From Istiophorus platypterus (taxonomy: Eukaryota; Chordata; Actinopteri; Istiophoriformes; Istiophoridae), in contig CM029116.1 of the NCBI GenBank assembly GCA_016859345.1, forward strand, positions 4,600,143-4,664,142: 64,000 nt of DNA, read 5' to 3'. Positions 11,660 through 24,017 of the stretch are shown here, in pieces. Every line of letters begins with the position of its first letter. Within the stretch, counting starts at the first letter, position 1. Both the position numbers and the translations under genes were made by a program. Below the pieces are notes generated by a model. It was not told the DNA's origin. It worked only from the letters and a program-made list of their open reading frames with translations, and did not search any database.

Positions 11660-14594
11660 AAAAGTTTTGAAGTTGTTCCGCTGGTGAACCTATAACACGA
11701 GAACCTCCATCGTCACGGTAACAATTGTGCGCCCACGGACAAGGTCGGGGGAACGGTTAGGTGTTGCCTCCGGAACCACTCGGTCAGGTTTAGGGGAGGA
11801 TTGGTGGTGCTGGTTGTCAAATTAAATACATCCTTAAGGTCGGAGGACCTTCGTTGCCATGGTTATGTTAAGTTGTCTGTGTTTAATGTGCTAAAATCAC
11901 TGGTTTGGTCCATTAACTTCTGCTAATCATGACCCAGCAGAGATTCTGGGACCATTTTCTCAGCCACTCCACAGAAATTCCCGTGCCGCCTCGAAACTTG
12001 ACTCTCATTTACTCTTGATACGGAAAAACTCCCTCAGCCTTCCGCGTCCTTCCGAGGGCAGTTTACGACTTCGAGGTGCCTTTAAGATGCTGGGCGGGGT
12101 TTTATGATAAAGTCGTCACGACTGTCTGGCACATCAGAGCGTCCCTCTCGGTGGCATACCCTGAACAGAGTGTGCAACTTTGTGACACAGAAAAATATTC
12201 CTTCCTATAATTGTCAAGATTCCCCACCCCCACACTTTTCTTTCTTTCTTTCTTTTTTCTTTTTTTGCAGGAATCAAAACAGCACTTTCTATTACTTGTG
12301 GATTGTGTTCTGCCGAGCTTCAACACGGCACTAAAAATTCATCAGACTCGAAACAACTTGAGTGACATGTTTTCCTCTTTCTGCCCGGAGAGCCTCGGCG
12401 TCTCCTGATGCTGTTGTTTCGAGCTCGCCTGGTTCACCCCCCCACCACCACCACCACCACCCCACCGCCCCATACTATACGTTTGTCTGTGCAAAACACT
12501 GGCTTTCATGCCCATGACTCAGGAATACTGTGCTGTGATTTGACACTGATAGGGGCAAATGACTGCATGTGCAAACTCCTCTGTCCCATTTACATTGTAA
12601 GTGGGAGAATTGCAGAGAGAGTGGAGAGGAAGGAGTCGGGCGTGAATTCAGCCTCGGAATCGAAGCACTTTGAAAATTGTGAACTTTTTTGTTTTTATTT
12701 AGATCCAAATGTGAGAGTCTGCTGTGGAAGGTCACGGCCACGAATGAAACCTGCGGGATGCCAATTGGTGTCGCACTTCAGGCGGCCCCCTGAAAAGCCG
12801 GGTCAAACGCTTTCTGAGCCCGCTTCACCTCGCGCGTCGGACGGAGGCGACGCCCGGGCCTTCCCTGCGTTCGGCCACTTGATTACTAGTTATCTGATTT
12901 ATGAAAGAAATGTGGAAATGGCGGCGGCCGCGGGTTTGTTTTTATGTGGTCTCAGGCTGTGGCCGAGGTATTAGCTGCAGCCTCTGTGTGGCAGTGTGTG
13001 CTCGCGGTGGAGCACTCGGGCGTCTCCAGGGTTTAGCCAGCTCCGCATGAGCCCCCCCGCCACCTCCCCCAGTTAGTCTCATCTGCTCCCTGCATGCTGA
13101 GCGTCCTCCAATCTGGCCGCGAGCGCTGGAGACACCGGTGCTCTCGGTGTCAGCTCTCCTCGCGGTTGTCAGAAGTCCTCTGTCAAATACCCCTACAGGC
13201 GGTGGGATTCGGGGGGGGCTGTGGCTCCAAGGAAATTAACTAGGAGCGGGGGGAGACAGGGGAGGAGGTGACACTGGCAGGAGCTTTTTATTTTTCATTC
13301 TTTTTCTGTTTATGCTACAACGGTACTACTCTTTCACAAAAGACATCCTCCGTGATCCCTGCCAGTGGTCATTTCATTTGGGAAAGTGTGAGGAGGAAGC
13401 TGACTGACGAGTTGGGGGGAAAAAAAAAATGAAGAGAGAGTTGAAGAAGAAAAAAATGGATTTCTCTGTGTCGCTCTAGGGCAACTGACCAGAGGGGTCT
13501 CTTTACTTCTTAGTATTTCCTGGTGCAGTTTCCTCAGAGTAACTAAAACTTTCCATGACTCATCTGCACAAATACATAAACATTCACATCAGGCAAGGAA
13601 TTAACTTTTTCTTTTTTTTTTGCCAACGGTGCAAAACGGCCTCTAAATTCTCCAATTCACCAGCAATGTTTGACCTTTTTTTGAAATTGAAAATAACCTC
13701 TGAACCGGCGTTAGACACCTGCCGAACCCGGTACTGGGCTAAGCAGAGCTAAGCCAATGCCAGACGTGACCCAGATTTCCTTGAGTTTATCTCTCACCCT
13801 GATGGCAAAACAAACCTGCTGAATACAACCGTACTGTGGAGATAAAGTGGAAAGAAATGGATGGAGTTTTTGACATACGGCTTTTGTTTAAAAAAAAAAA
13901 AAATAGAAAACAAGAAGAAAACAAAAAAAAAACCCTCGTCGAGATAAAATATATGTGATATGGACGCAATGGCAGCATCAGTTCCATTGAGAGGCTGTAT
14001 TTTATTTTTTAAAGTGGCGCTAAGAGCGGCACCACGCGCGCCCGGGAAGCCTGCTGTTTGCAATTACATGAAAAAGGAAAAAGAGAACCGGCAAGCTGTC
14101 TGCCCTAAACAAAAACACGTATGATGAATTAAACCCAGAATGGCTAAGCAGACCTCTAATTGACTGGGGGTGGCCGTCCCTTTCATATCTCTCCCTTTTT
14201 ATAAGGCCGGATGGCGGCGTGCCAGTGGACGAGCAGGACTATCTCAGGGAGATATTGGATTTTTTTTTTTAGATTTTTTTTTTTTTTTTTTTTTGCATTA
14301 ATGACATGAAGTGTCTCCACTTCTTGGTGATTTAATTCACTAGTTTAATTAAGAAACAGCCATTTTCATCCGGCTGCTTTGTCTATAAACAGTTTCCCAA
14401 ACGACTTGAGTCCAACATACGAACTCTAACACGATATAATGGAGCAAATCTACATCGAGATATGCGATTACATAAACCTTGATAGTTGATTTTTTCTCTC
14501 CCCCCATAATGCCCAACCCTATTGAATCGTAATGGAAGCTCGGAATGAAAAAGGTCCCCTGAGGGTTTACAACGGGGCTGCCAAGTCCAGTCCT
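11660..14594. other. Unassigned stretch
   Basis: Mostly unique sequence with a CTTT-rich tract (12236-12266), CCA repeats (12441-12465), A/T-tracts (13420, 13890, 14262-14294) and G runs. A 188-codon open frame at 12408-12974 passes through the CCA tract and shows no domain. The segment 12850-13180 is G+C-rich. No gene can be supported. Confidence 0.4.
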
Positions 14595-14972
14595 TAAAGG
14601 AATAGTTTAACAATTTGGGAAATGTGCTTATTTTAATTTTTTTGCTGTCTCGCAGAGTTAAATGAGAAGATGGATACCTCTCTTCTGTGTACTCATTAAA
14701 TATGAAGCTACAGCCAGCAGCTGGTTGGCTTGGCTTCACATGAAGACTGTAAACAATGGGGGTGGGGGGGGGGGCTCAATCCTGGCTCTGTCCAAGCATA
14801 ACTAAACTTGCCCACCAGTACATCTAAAGCTCACTAATTACCACATTTTATTCTGTTTGTTTAATCTGTGCAAAACACAACATCTTCAAGGGACAGGTCG
14901 TGGTTTTCTGGGGAGTTGCAGCATGTGCTGCTTGACTATTTTCTTGGCCGGGAGCAGTGACTTCCATTGGGC
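14595..14972 (+). repeat. Interspersed teleost repeat copy
   Basis: The sequence starts AAAGGAATAGTTTAACAAT and contains successive blocks I recognise from a dispersed percomorph repeat: GGGAAATGTGCTTAT, TTAAATGAGAAGATGGATAC, ATATGAAGCTACAGCCAGC, GGCTCTGTCCAA, CTCTAAAGCTCACTAATTA-like, and TTCTTGGCCGGGAGCAGTGA at the end. A G-run (14760-14773) and a T-rich insertion interrupt it. The name and class of the family are not known to me. A minus-strand open frame of 118 codons (14383-14739) overlaps it and is judged a by-product. Confidence 0.65.
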
Positions 14973-14998
14973 CCCCTACGAACTAATGGCCCGCCCCC

Positions 14999-15033
14999 GG
15001 CCCCGGCCCCGGCCCCAGCCCCGGCCCCGGCCC
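14999..15033 (+). repeat. GGCCCC hexanucleotide array, about 6 units
   Basis: Five GGCCCC units and one AGCCCC variant in tandem. On the minus strand the unit is GGGGCC. An open frame crossing it on the plus strand reads Arg-Pro dipeptides. Directly downstream of the interspersed repeat. Confidence 0.85.
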
Positions 15034-15035
15034 AT

Positions 15036-15062
15036 AACTGTGGGGTTGTCCACATACTTTTG
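15036..15062 (+). mobile_element. Possible Tc1/mariner end fragment
   Basis: GGGTTGTCCACATACTTTTG resembles the terminal sequence of a fish mariner/Tc1 family whose ends read like GTCCACATACTTTTGG. Only about 20 bases match, so this is tentative. Confidence 0.35.
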
Positions 15063-15630
15063 TAAACGGTTCTACACCTACTTTAGGAAGAGAGAAAGCG
15101 ATATACTGAATCACCAACATACACAGTGAGGTCTCGGATGAAAAGGAGGATCTGCATTAGCATAATAACGAAATGCATCAGGGTTTCGGTTCATTCTTAA
15201 CCCGTTGGCTCCAATGGAAGAAATGATTGTACATGCACTTTAAAGGGAATTAACTACCCAGGAGACCATCATCCCGCCTCATGCGTCCTCTATGCATGTT
15301 TGCTCCTTGGTCTTACAGCATTAGTTTCCCCTCCAACAGCTTGACATTTGTAGGGTGTATCGAAAAAGTCTAACAGAGAAAAAAAAAAAAAAATTACTTC
15401 ACCGGGGGTAAAAAAGCCACTGACATATCCTCTCAGAGATAATTACAGTGACAGTAGAAGATCTATGGTAATAAGCCTCTTCCACCGGACTACAGCCTAA
15501 CAAGAGCAGTTGCTAATGCATTTGTACAAGAAAGTCTCTGGCTGGAAAAAGAGGGGGAATTTCAATGTGCAGATAAAAGTGAATCATTGCCAACCAGTGT
15601 CTATTCTTTATTTTCAGCTGTGACCCCCCC
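15063..15630. other. Unassigned stretch
   Basis: Unique sequence with an A-tract at 15379-15393. No gene or known repeat recognised. Confidence 0.4.
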
Positions 15631-15661
15631 ACCCCCACCCACCCACCCACCCACCCACCCA
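15631..15661 (+). repeat. CCCA tetranucleotide array
   Basis: About seven tandem CCCA/ACCC units preceded by a C7 run. Confidence 0.9.
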
Positions 15662-16095
15662 TCCTCCTCCCGTGACTCCAGGATGAATTCTGAATCGAAG
15701 TTTGTCCATATGCTTCCTAACGCACGGCTGTTATTTCCAGCTGTTAAGAGGTTCCTCCTTCCACTGATTATAATGAAGAGGAATTTTGATGAGGGAGATG
15801 AGTTGAGGCGCGTAGGAGATGGAGGAAAAAACTGGGTTTGATCTTGAAGTGGGGAAAGGGCGCAGGAGTCCTTGGAGCCCCGGCTTCTTAAAAGGTGATT
15901 GTAGGGGCTCCGGGAGAAGGCGCTCAGCCCCCCCCCATCCCCCCCCGCCCCGTCTCGCATGTCTTCATCCTCGTCTCCACCAGCCCCTGCTACTCAAGAT
16001 CAATTATGATTGACAAGCGCTCTGGTTCAGAACTCGTTTAAGCCGCTTGATCTGCAGATAGATATCGGCCCCTCCCGACCCGCTACCCCCTCCCT

Positions 16096-16147
16096 ACACA
16101 CACACACACACACACACACACAGCCACACACACTCACACACACACAA
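16096..16147. repeat. CA microsatellite, interrupted
   Basis: CA dinucleotides with interruptions (AGCC, CTCA). Confidence 0.9.
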
Positions 16148-16954
16148 TTTCTTACCTCCTACGTCCCATCATTAGCCCGATCGGAGGTCATGCAGGGCGC
16201 CTGAGGAATCGGCGCTTTCGCTGAAGTCCTTGCCGCCCATTAAGCACTGTTATCTCGAGAGGACTTTGAATGACTTGCGCACTGTTTGCCAGGTCAAGTG
16301 AAGGTGCCGCGTCAATTTGACAAAAGAGGAAAGAAGCTTTGTGTTTTGTTTTGTTTTGTTTTTTTTTCCAAATCGCAAGCTCGTTCTTCACGGCGGGTTA
16401 TGCAGAGCTGTGAAATAACATCTCAAGCCTAAAAGAAATGACTTTGAGCTCGTCCCTTTGTTTTGATGTTTTCAGAAATGTGCCAGAAAAATGGATTATC
16501 CTCGCCCATCTCCCTTCAGCCAGTGCAGCATGGTAACAAGCGTGGTACAACATCTCAAGTGTGATTCAATGTAAACGGTCGCCTGGACCTCACCCGTCCC
16601 GAATGAGCGCCAGGATGACGTCCGTCTGCAAATCGTTGGGCAAACACAACTCAAAGGCTGCAAGACGTCTTCGGCCGTGACGCAAATCTGTATGATTTTG
16701 TGGAATCAAATGGCTGCAGTCTTTATCCTGGAAAGAGGTTGACGGTTGGTCCAGCTCCCGGATGGATGATCCATGTAATTCTGTGCAGACCTTCATGCTA
16801 AGAGGATGAGTTCTAATAACTTTCTCACCATGGAGTTGCCCTTTGTGGCTTTAAGTGGAATCGTTTGACAACTGTTGGATGTTTTTGGGGTTTTTTGTGT
16901 GTTTGCTTCGAAATTCAAGGATTCAGATTATTTCCATCTAGTGATGCCAACAGA
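16148..16954. other. Unassigned, largely unique sequence
   Basis: 16150-16330 is unique and balanced in composition and could be a conserved regulatory element. A minus-strand open frame (16590-16796) is discussed among the rejected items. No gene supported. Confidence 0.35.
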
Positions 16955-17145
16955 TAAATTAGTTTTTGGTTTGTGACCGAAAAAAAAAAAGTTCCCATCA
17001 GCCGTAGCTGCGCTTTGTGTTTGGTGCTAATTAGCGAGTGCTGGTGCCCTTACGGGCTGATGGTGACATTGACACTGTGAGTGTGTTAGCATGCTGGTGT
17101 TTGCCTTCAGCTCCAAGCAGAGCCGCTAGCGTCATTAGCCTTTTC
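16955..17145 (+). repeat. Copy of a dispersed TTAGCATGC-type teleost repeat
   Basis: Blocks TTTGTGACCGAA, TTCCCATCAGCC, CTTTGTGTTTGGTGCTAATTAG and GTGTTAGCATGCTGGTGTT in this order match a repeat family also present at 22428, 36722, 44330 and 46375. An A10 run interrupts it. The family name is unknown to me. Confidence 0.6.
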
Positions 17146-17439
17146 AACGGAAAGGTTACATTCCTCTGGGTCTGAACTTTATTTGAAGTTTTAAAAATCC
17201 TGCCTGATCTAAAAAAAAACAACAAAAAAACAAAAGAGAACAATAATCATGACGGCACACATGACTAATCTGTTTAGCTACAAAACGTATTGCTAATTAT
17301 GTTAAATATTAAACCTTTTTTTTTTGGCAGCAGTTGCATCGGGACCATCCTATTTAAGAATAAATAAATAACTTAATTAAAAAAAAATATAACCCCCATG
17401 AACAAATACATTTTCAATTTAAATCACACACCTTTTCAA

Positions 17440-18180
17440 TTCACTTGGCAGAACCTCTCTTATCATCGTCTCTTGCCAGCTGTGCTTGCGCTGTTCAGTT
17501 TAAAGTAATTCCAAATTACCTTTCTGCAAAAGAGGCTGTTAAGCCCCAACTAATATATCCCGAGCAGAAGTTGCTCATAATAGCCCATTGTTCTTGCCTG
17601 TAAACAAACTTTCGGCTCCTCTGCGCAAGGCGCCGTAATGAGCCACGTTTTGACCATCACGCAGAATTTCTCCTCTGAACTGATCACTGTGAAATTAACT
17701 TCGATAACAAATGCTAATGCTACTTCTCAAGCCCTTGTGACTGGCTTTCTGTCCGCACACTTCATTATTTCCCCTTCAAACTGCTTTTGAATGTGCGCTC
17801 GTGTTACTGGAAGGGATTTCATGGGGAAATGAGCCCGATAACTTACAAATTAGGCCAAATAAAAAGCACAAAGCTTCACCACTGGGGACACAATGAAAAG
17901 CGCTGACAGTGTTTTGTTCCTTTTTTGAAATTGGGCTCGTCGCGGCTGTTTCAATGAGAGGAAAAATCCCCTCCCGAAGCTTTGCAATTAGGGTCATTTC
18001 TGGGTTTACGGAGGGATCCGGTTATTTTCCACGTGAAGATCATGAATTGGAAGAATACTGATAGAAGTTTTTACACTGCGGCCCAGGAATTTCTATTTAT
18101 TCGGTCTCACAATATCCATCAGCCTATTCAAGCATGGCTAATAGCCATATTTGTAAAATACCCCGTGAATCCGTAACTGT
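17440..18180. other. Unique sequence, possible conserved non-coding element(s)
   Basis: This stretch lacks recognisable repeats and homopolymers, has AT-rich motif texture (TAAT/ATTA cores, TGTAAACA forkhead-like site near 17599, ATGCTAATGC near 17710) and no coherent reading frame. That is how vertebrate non-coding enhancers often look. It is inference from texture only, since conservation cannot be tested here. Confidence 0.25.
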
Positions 18181-18412
18181 TTTGTCGCTGAGAATGGGGA
18201 GAAAAAAAAAAACAGTCTTATCAGAGCAGTTGCAACTGGCCCCATAATGTCAGACCTGAAAAGGACAGTGCATTTGTTAATACTAATATCTATATTCCTC
18301 CCAATTTTTGTGAGCTGTAAGTGTGAATTGAGGGCTGCCTGATTGGTTTTCAATCTTAACGGCGGCTGTGGAGAGGCAATTTAATTCCTTCTCCTCCCTG
18401 GCTCCTGAGAAA

Positions 18413-18413
<1 letters not shown>

Positions 18414-18463
<50 letters not shown>
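18414..18463. repeat. TA microsatellite, about 25 units
   Basis: Uninterrupted TA dinucleotides followed by TTAT/TTTA repeats. Confidence 0.95.
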
Positions 18464-18466
<3 letters not shown>

Positions 18467-19199
18467 CTATTTATTTATTTGTGCTTTCCTCTCCAAAAAA
18501 AAAAAAAAAAAATTTAAAAATATGTCAACATAACTTTGTCAGCGCTGGACGCATTCTCTGCTGTGACAGATATCACCTGACCCCAATTTGTGAAAGGCAC
18601 AGAAGAAGACACGTTCCACGTAGCACAGCATGAATATATTATCTTGAAATGAGTCCTGCACTCGGCAGCTGAGAGTCGCGCTGAAAGGGTGCGCCGGAAA
18701 TCCGAGCGGGCGCCGCGTAAATAAGACCAAATAAATAAATAAAAAATGAAAAGATGACTGCCGGGAGCTCATGAATACCCCTTAAGATGCGGTTGTCCCT
18801 CAATCTGTTCAACAGAAAGCTGTGATGTGACTGTCAAGCGCAGATCAAATGAAAGTTTCAATCACGAAGGGTGCATCAGAAAGTGCATCCAGAAAAATAA
18901 ATAATTAAATAAGTAAATAAGTAAATAAATAATAATAAAAGAGCTTTCATTTCCAGATGGCTGAGCTGTGAGATCCCGTCCTCCCCGGCTGATGCGCCTG
19001 ACATGTCTGAATGCCCCCCCCAAACCGGTGCTGCCGCCGCCACCGCTTCCACACGCGACGGCCGACCGCCAGTTCAGACGCAGCCCATCTCCCTCTTTGT
19101 GGTGCGGCGTCATTACGGCGCCGATATTGGCCTATGTGAGGACGCACCGGGGCTTTTCTTTAGCTAAGCAAGGAAAACAGCAGTTACTGAGGCGCCGCC
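18464..19199. other. Unassigned stretch
   Basis: A-tract at 18496-18512, AAATAA-type tetranucleotides near 18894-18940, then G+C-rich unique sequence. No gene. Confidence 0.4.
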
Positions 19200-19266
19200 G
19201 CCACCTCCTCGTCCTCCTCATCCTCCACCTCCTCCTCCTCGTCCTCCTCCTCCTCCTCTTCCTCCT
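19200..19266 (+). repeat. CCT trinucleotide array, imperfect
   Basis: Imperfect CCT/CTC repeats with CGT, CAT and CCA variants. They create Leu-rich frames on the plus strand that should not be read as protein. Confidence 0.9.
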
Positions 19267-22220
19267 AATGGTGTTTTTCTACCACTCGGAGAGAAGTGCC
19301 CGGGTAATGTTTATTGAATTCTGTTCTCCGCGACAGCCGCGAGAGCAGACGAGCCGCCGGTCTTGGGCCGGCAGCCTACCTAATCTATACGTTACATAAA
19401 CGGGCGCCGCGCACGCGCAAAAAAACATCTGCGCGCGTCGGACGGCCGTGTGTCCGCGCGTGGCGCACACGCACAAATTGCTTTCGAAAGACATCTGCCA
19501 CCATGTGACCACGAGGCATTCAGATGCAACCCTCCAATGAATATAAAGTATAAACACTCCTCCAAATTCTCCACCCCTGGCCTCTATTTCATGCCATTAT
19601 CTTGGCATAATAAACACATTAGCTTCTCCCTACCCAATTCCTGCTCCAAAGATGAATCTTTCCCCACTATATAAAATAATTTGCCGACATTATATGTGCT
19701 GATGAATAATTCATGGGGGGTTCATCGAGAGTAACAGCCACGTCTCGGTCCGGGGAGGAGGCAGAGCTTGACGGAGACGCGGGTTCCGCCGTCAGCCCGG
19801 TTTTCTCGGGAAGGGAAGCGGAGGGTTTTTTGCCAAGGAGGAATCTACAAAATGAATAAAAATAAATAAATAAATTCTTGCTTTGAAAGTGATGTATAGT
19901 CCTGTGTATTCACTCTGAAGGCTCCCTACTCAACACGGGCATGAGGGCAGTTCAGAGGAAGATGCAGGATCATTTGATCTCCGTCGAATTGTCATAATTG
20001 GTCCAAGTGAAATGATTTTTAACCTGCTCCGTCTGGACTCGTGTTTCCTGTATCCTCTAAATGTTCTGCAGACTTGAATGGAGCGAAACTTTGTGGGGAG
20101 AAAAAAAAAAAAAGTTTTCTTTCTAACTGAAACTCAGCCCCGTAAATGATGTACTTTAAAGCTTCACAGTCAGATTTTTAAACGGGGCTGCGGCGCCGTG
20201 CTCCTACCGGAACAACAATGGAGGCGCTTTGTCATTACTTTTTCTGAAACCAGCGAATGAGAGCGCTACGTGAGTGACCCCTCACAACCTTATCTGCGTA
20301 TCCCAGCGGTGAAGCTGCCATTAAGTTTTGGGGGGGGTGAATAAAACCGTCTAATTTCGGTGACTCTTAGTGCTGCTATTAAAAGTGACACCGTGTCCGA
20401 CGGTAGCTCACGACTAGACGGGACCTAATTTGACCTAATGTCTATTTTTTTTTTTTCCCCCATGCGTTATATGTTCCACCATACGCCCAGAACCACCTCC
20501 CTATAAATCTTCACAGTGCTGTAAGAAACCCTGGAAAAAATTAGTTATTTTAAGCTGCAAGAACAACAGTTACTGAGGTCACATTCTAGAGAAGAGGGTC
20601 TCCGGCGCCAACAACACCAGTAAACTCCACTCATTTATTCCTAGTTTATAGACAGTGATAGAAAAAGTGGGTAAACAGAACTCGCCACATATTAAAATGT
20701 CTGCAACAAACTTGAAGGATAAATGTGTTTTCTTTTTTGTTTTGTTTTATTATTGTTTGGTTTTTTTTTGCCAGTGGTGAGTGGTCATGCTAAATTTGTG
20801 GTAACACACATCCGAGGTGGTGGAACGGTCCCTTCGCGATAAGCAATTTTTTAAAATCATATGCTGCTGATGCTACAACCTGGCATTTATCCGTAAGGAT
20901 GAAAGTGCAGTTTTCTCCTATTAAACTGGATTTTAGCCGTTTTGTGGGTTGCGCAGCATGTGCTTCCTGGCTGACAGTGGCATCAACACTGTAATTAACT
21001 GAGCTAATAGGACAGCAGCTCGGGCTACAGATTCGTTTTTCAAGTTTGCAGCAGCTCGGCGACAAAACAACAGGGAACCGAGCGATTCGGCGTACAGGCA
21101 CCGCAGACTCCCAGGTAGGAGTTTACACGAACCCCAATCTATTAAACTTTCATCCCGTACGAGCGTGATCCTTCAACAGCTGCCGCCGCCGGCTGCTCCT
21201 ATAGAGAGCGGACCGAATAAATATGTCGGCTTTAATCAGGTTTTTGCAGTAACACTTCTGGGTTTTGTGAGCCCGAGGCACGCTCTCTAAGAAAAAAGAA
21301 AAAAGTGGCATTAAGCTCCGAGGATGCAAACCTCCAAGGGATGTCATGCACGAAAAAAAAGAGGATGCGGAGACAGATTTTCTCGCTGAGTCCGATACAA
21401 AAATGTGAATCTGACGTATGCGCCCTTCACCTGTGCGTCATCTGTAGCTTGTGTGTCACCTGGTCGTTTACCGTATCTACAGGTACGGTACCTCTTGGGC
21501 TTGGACTGCGATGGGTCGACGTGAGCTCCACCTGCTTTCGGACCCATTCCCAGACCTGTTCTTTCTATAACTATTGTTATTTTTCAACATCAAATATTGA
21601 ACATCTTAACATGTTAGCAGGTTTTAGGTTTTTTTCCCAATGTGCCCCATTGGCGTCTATGTATGTCACCCATTGTCTGTCAGACCGGTAGAACCTTAAG
21701 TATAAATCAGCCCCCATGTTGTGGCTACCTATTGTGTAACCATGGCAACGCCTCACTATAATATAACTTTAGTGCTGCAGAGAAATAATGACAGACTTTT
21801 CCAGAAACTGGAAAAAGCACAGTGTCGGCGGCGGCACTCCGGGGAAGGCGATGCTGCTCCGCCAGCAGGTGCAGACAGAAATCACTCCAGCTCTTGAATT
21901 GCCATGAAAACCTGTGCAGACATTATTTGTTCTCAGGCGGCGTAAAGGCCAATTTCTGCTCCTGCGTCGAACCCTTGGAGTAGCCGCCACGAGTGAGCGT
22001 TCATACTTCTGCGTCGGCGTCACTCTGCAATTACGCCGGCAGTTGGCCGCCACCGTGTCGAGTTTCTCATCCACCGTTTTCCTCGAGTTTGTTGGTGTCA
22101 CTTGACGGGACGACGGCGACCGAAACTCAGCGGCTCTTGATGGAGTCCGAAAGCTGATGGATGTCGAGCAGCGGTTAGTTTTCCTGAAATCCTTGCGACG
22201 CGGAAACGAAAGAAGACGTC
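19267..22220. other. Unassigned stretch
   Basis: Contains CpG-rich patches (19320-19480), a unique AT-rich segment (19500-19710), A- and T-tracts (20102, 20447) and no recognisable gene. The open frame at minus 21769-22296 (175 codons) is Arg-rich because of the CGA/CGG repeat below and has no domain. Confidence 0.4.
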
Positions 22221-22221
22221 G

Positions 22222-22260
22222 GAGGAGACGGTTCGTACGACGACGACGGCGGCGGCGTAG
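22222..22260. repeat. CGA/CGG trinucleotide tract
   Basis: Imperfect CGACGACGACGG and CGGCGGCG repeats within a CpG-rich local patch. They give Arg-rich open frames on both strands. Confidence 0.75.
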
Positions 22261-22427
22261 AAGGGGAAGCCAGAAAGGCGATGCTACCAAGCACAACAGG
22301 TCGCAGTTCTTCTGGCCTGTGTCGCATTGCTGCGACGCTTGGTTACGTTTTTTGGGGAAATGCGTGTCAGGCTGGCTGCGTAGGATCTACACGTAAGCAT
22401 CGGTTGGCCTTATCCGCCCCCCTTTGT

Positions 22428-22565
22428 TGACCCCCTGACCTTTACTGTGGCGCCACCATGGGGCTGACACTTGTGGTGTTGAGTGTATAGGTTGTCATTT
22501 ACAGAGTCCTCTCTCTGTCTTAACGTGCTGATGTCAGCATTTTGCTCATGTCTGTGTGCGTCTCT
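22428..22565 (+). repeat. Fragment of the TTAGCATGC-type dispersed repeat
   Basis: ACCCCCTGACCTTTACTGTGGCGCCACCATGGGGCTGACA is arranged as in the family seen at 44330. CTTGTGGTGTTGAGTG and GTGCTGATGTCAGCATTTTGCTCA follow. Fragmented and decayed. Confidence 0.5.
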
Positions 22566-24002
22566 AGAATTGTTTTTTTTTTTTTTTTTCTTTTCCCTAG
22601 AACAAAGTTTATTTTGGGGCTGAATCTCTGCATAGTCTCTGAGTTGAGCTTCAGAGTTCTCAGTGATTGCAGCTACCGAGAAACCTCATCCATTCCTGCG
22701 ATGAGGGGGATTTGAACTTTGGACCCACGAAAGAGTGACTGCCTGTGATAGGCCGTGATTTCACGACGCTGGTGTGTGTGGGACCATCATGGGTTTGATG
22801 CCTCACGTGTCACTGTAGTCTTTCTAATATCAGACAAAAGTTCTCCTCAAAAGGGGAAATGTTTGTATGTCTTATAACATGACTTTGAGATTCGGCGCAG
22901 TGCTCAGAATGTGGAGAGAAAAAACGTAAATGTGCATCATTTTTTTTTCTTTTTTTCAGTAAAATTGAACAGAAGAGTAGGGCCAGGATAAAGAAGGAAA
23001 AAAAAAAAAGATCATCTCTGCTTTGTAATGTCTTCGCTTTCAAACCTGACAACAAGTGGAACAAAACGATAAGACGGCGCTGATACTGTGGATGGACGAA
23101 TCCATGAAAGATTCATCAGTGTCAAAAACTTCATTCGTGTGTTATTAGGCTGCGCGTATGCAGCGAGTTCAAAGCCCAGCGTCCCAGGTAATAGTATACA
23201 CAGAGGGAGAGGCGGGGACAAAGACCCAGAGCAAAACTGGCTGAAGATTTGGATTTAAATTGCTCACTTTACTCTCTGCAAGGCTTCAAAGGGCAACGCT
23301 CGCTCGCTCGCCGCTCTCACAGATTTGCCGTTGCTGCCTCGGCGGCAGCGACCTTCAGGTCAACCTCTTCTCCCTCCACGCCGCTGTGTAGCCGCAGTGC
23401 CCTCATCATCATCATCGCCGCCGCAGAGTTCTATACAGATTTAAAAAGAAATAATAATGATAATATAAGTTGCATTCGTACAAAACTGTATTTATGAAAA
23501 AACAAAAAAACACCCCCTCCCCCGCTGTGATCCATACTGCTTTGTAAAGCCGGGGAACCTGAGAACATAAAAAAAAAACGGTTTTCAATATTTTAGCAGG
23601 GATTTGTCTCTGTGCGATGTTTGTTGTTAAGCAGCGGTTTTTGATGTTGGCATCGGATCCGATGAAAGGTTCGCTGGCACCTCGGGCCGCGGCTCGTCGC
23701 AGCGTTGTTGGCTTTCTGCAGGCCTTTTTCTCTTTCCTTTTTTTTTGTTTGTTTTTTTTGGGGGATGGGGGGGGTTGTTTTTTTTTTTTTTTTGTTTTTA
23801 TTAATTCACTGCAGACATTTTGATTCTTCATAGCAAGAAGAGCACATTTGCTGATGTGCCAGTGTTACACCTGCGCTTATCGGAAAGATGTCCGCCGATG
23901 AAAGACGGCTCATTGTTTTGCTAACAACCTGCTAAGCCGACGTTATAACAGGGCTGCTGGATTTTTTGTTGTCTTTTCTTTTGTTTTTGTTTTTGCAGTC
24001 TT
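22566..24002. other. Unassigned stretch with long A/T tracts
   Basis: T-tracts at 22571-22591, 23740 and 23780, A-tracts at 22990 and 23570, and a CTCG tetramer run near 23299. Minus-strand frames rich in Lys and Phe come from these tracts. No gene. Confidence 0.4.
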
Positions 24003-24003
24003 A

Positions 24004-24017
24004 CTGCCCCCTAGTGG
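24004..24017 (-). promoter_or_regulatory. CTCF-like motif
   Basis: The minus strand reads CCACTAGGGGGCAG, a close match to the core CTCF consensus. Motifs of this kind are also carried by some fish repeats, so binding is not implied. Confidence 0.4.

Noticed and set aside
12271..12408. Strong CTTT-rich acceptor followed by 45 open codons and TGA
   Set aside because: T/C tracts ending in CAG are common here. The peptide has no recognisable motif and no partner exon; a chance open stretch of 45 codons is expected in 64 kb.
16590..16796. Minus frame ending ...NDLQTDVILALIRDG at a GTGAGG donor-like site
   Set aside because: Looks protein-like, but no convincing acceptor precedes it, and its phase does not join the 7109 candidate exon in the frame favoured there.
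24004..24017. T-rich tract ending TTTGCAG just before this site as an exon start
   Set aside because: The frames after the CAG meet stops quickly and the sequence is better explained as a CTCF-like or repeat motif.
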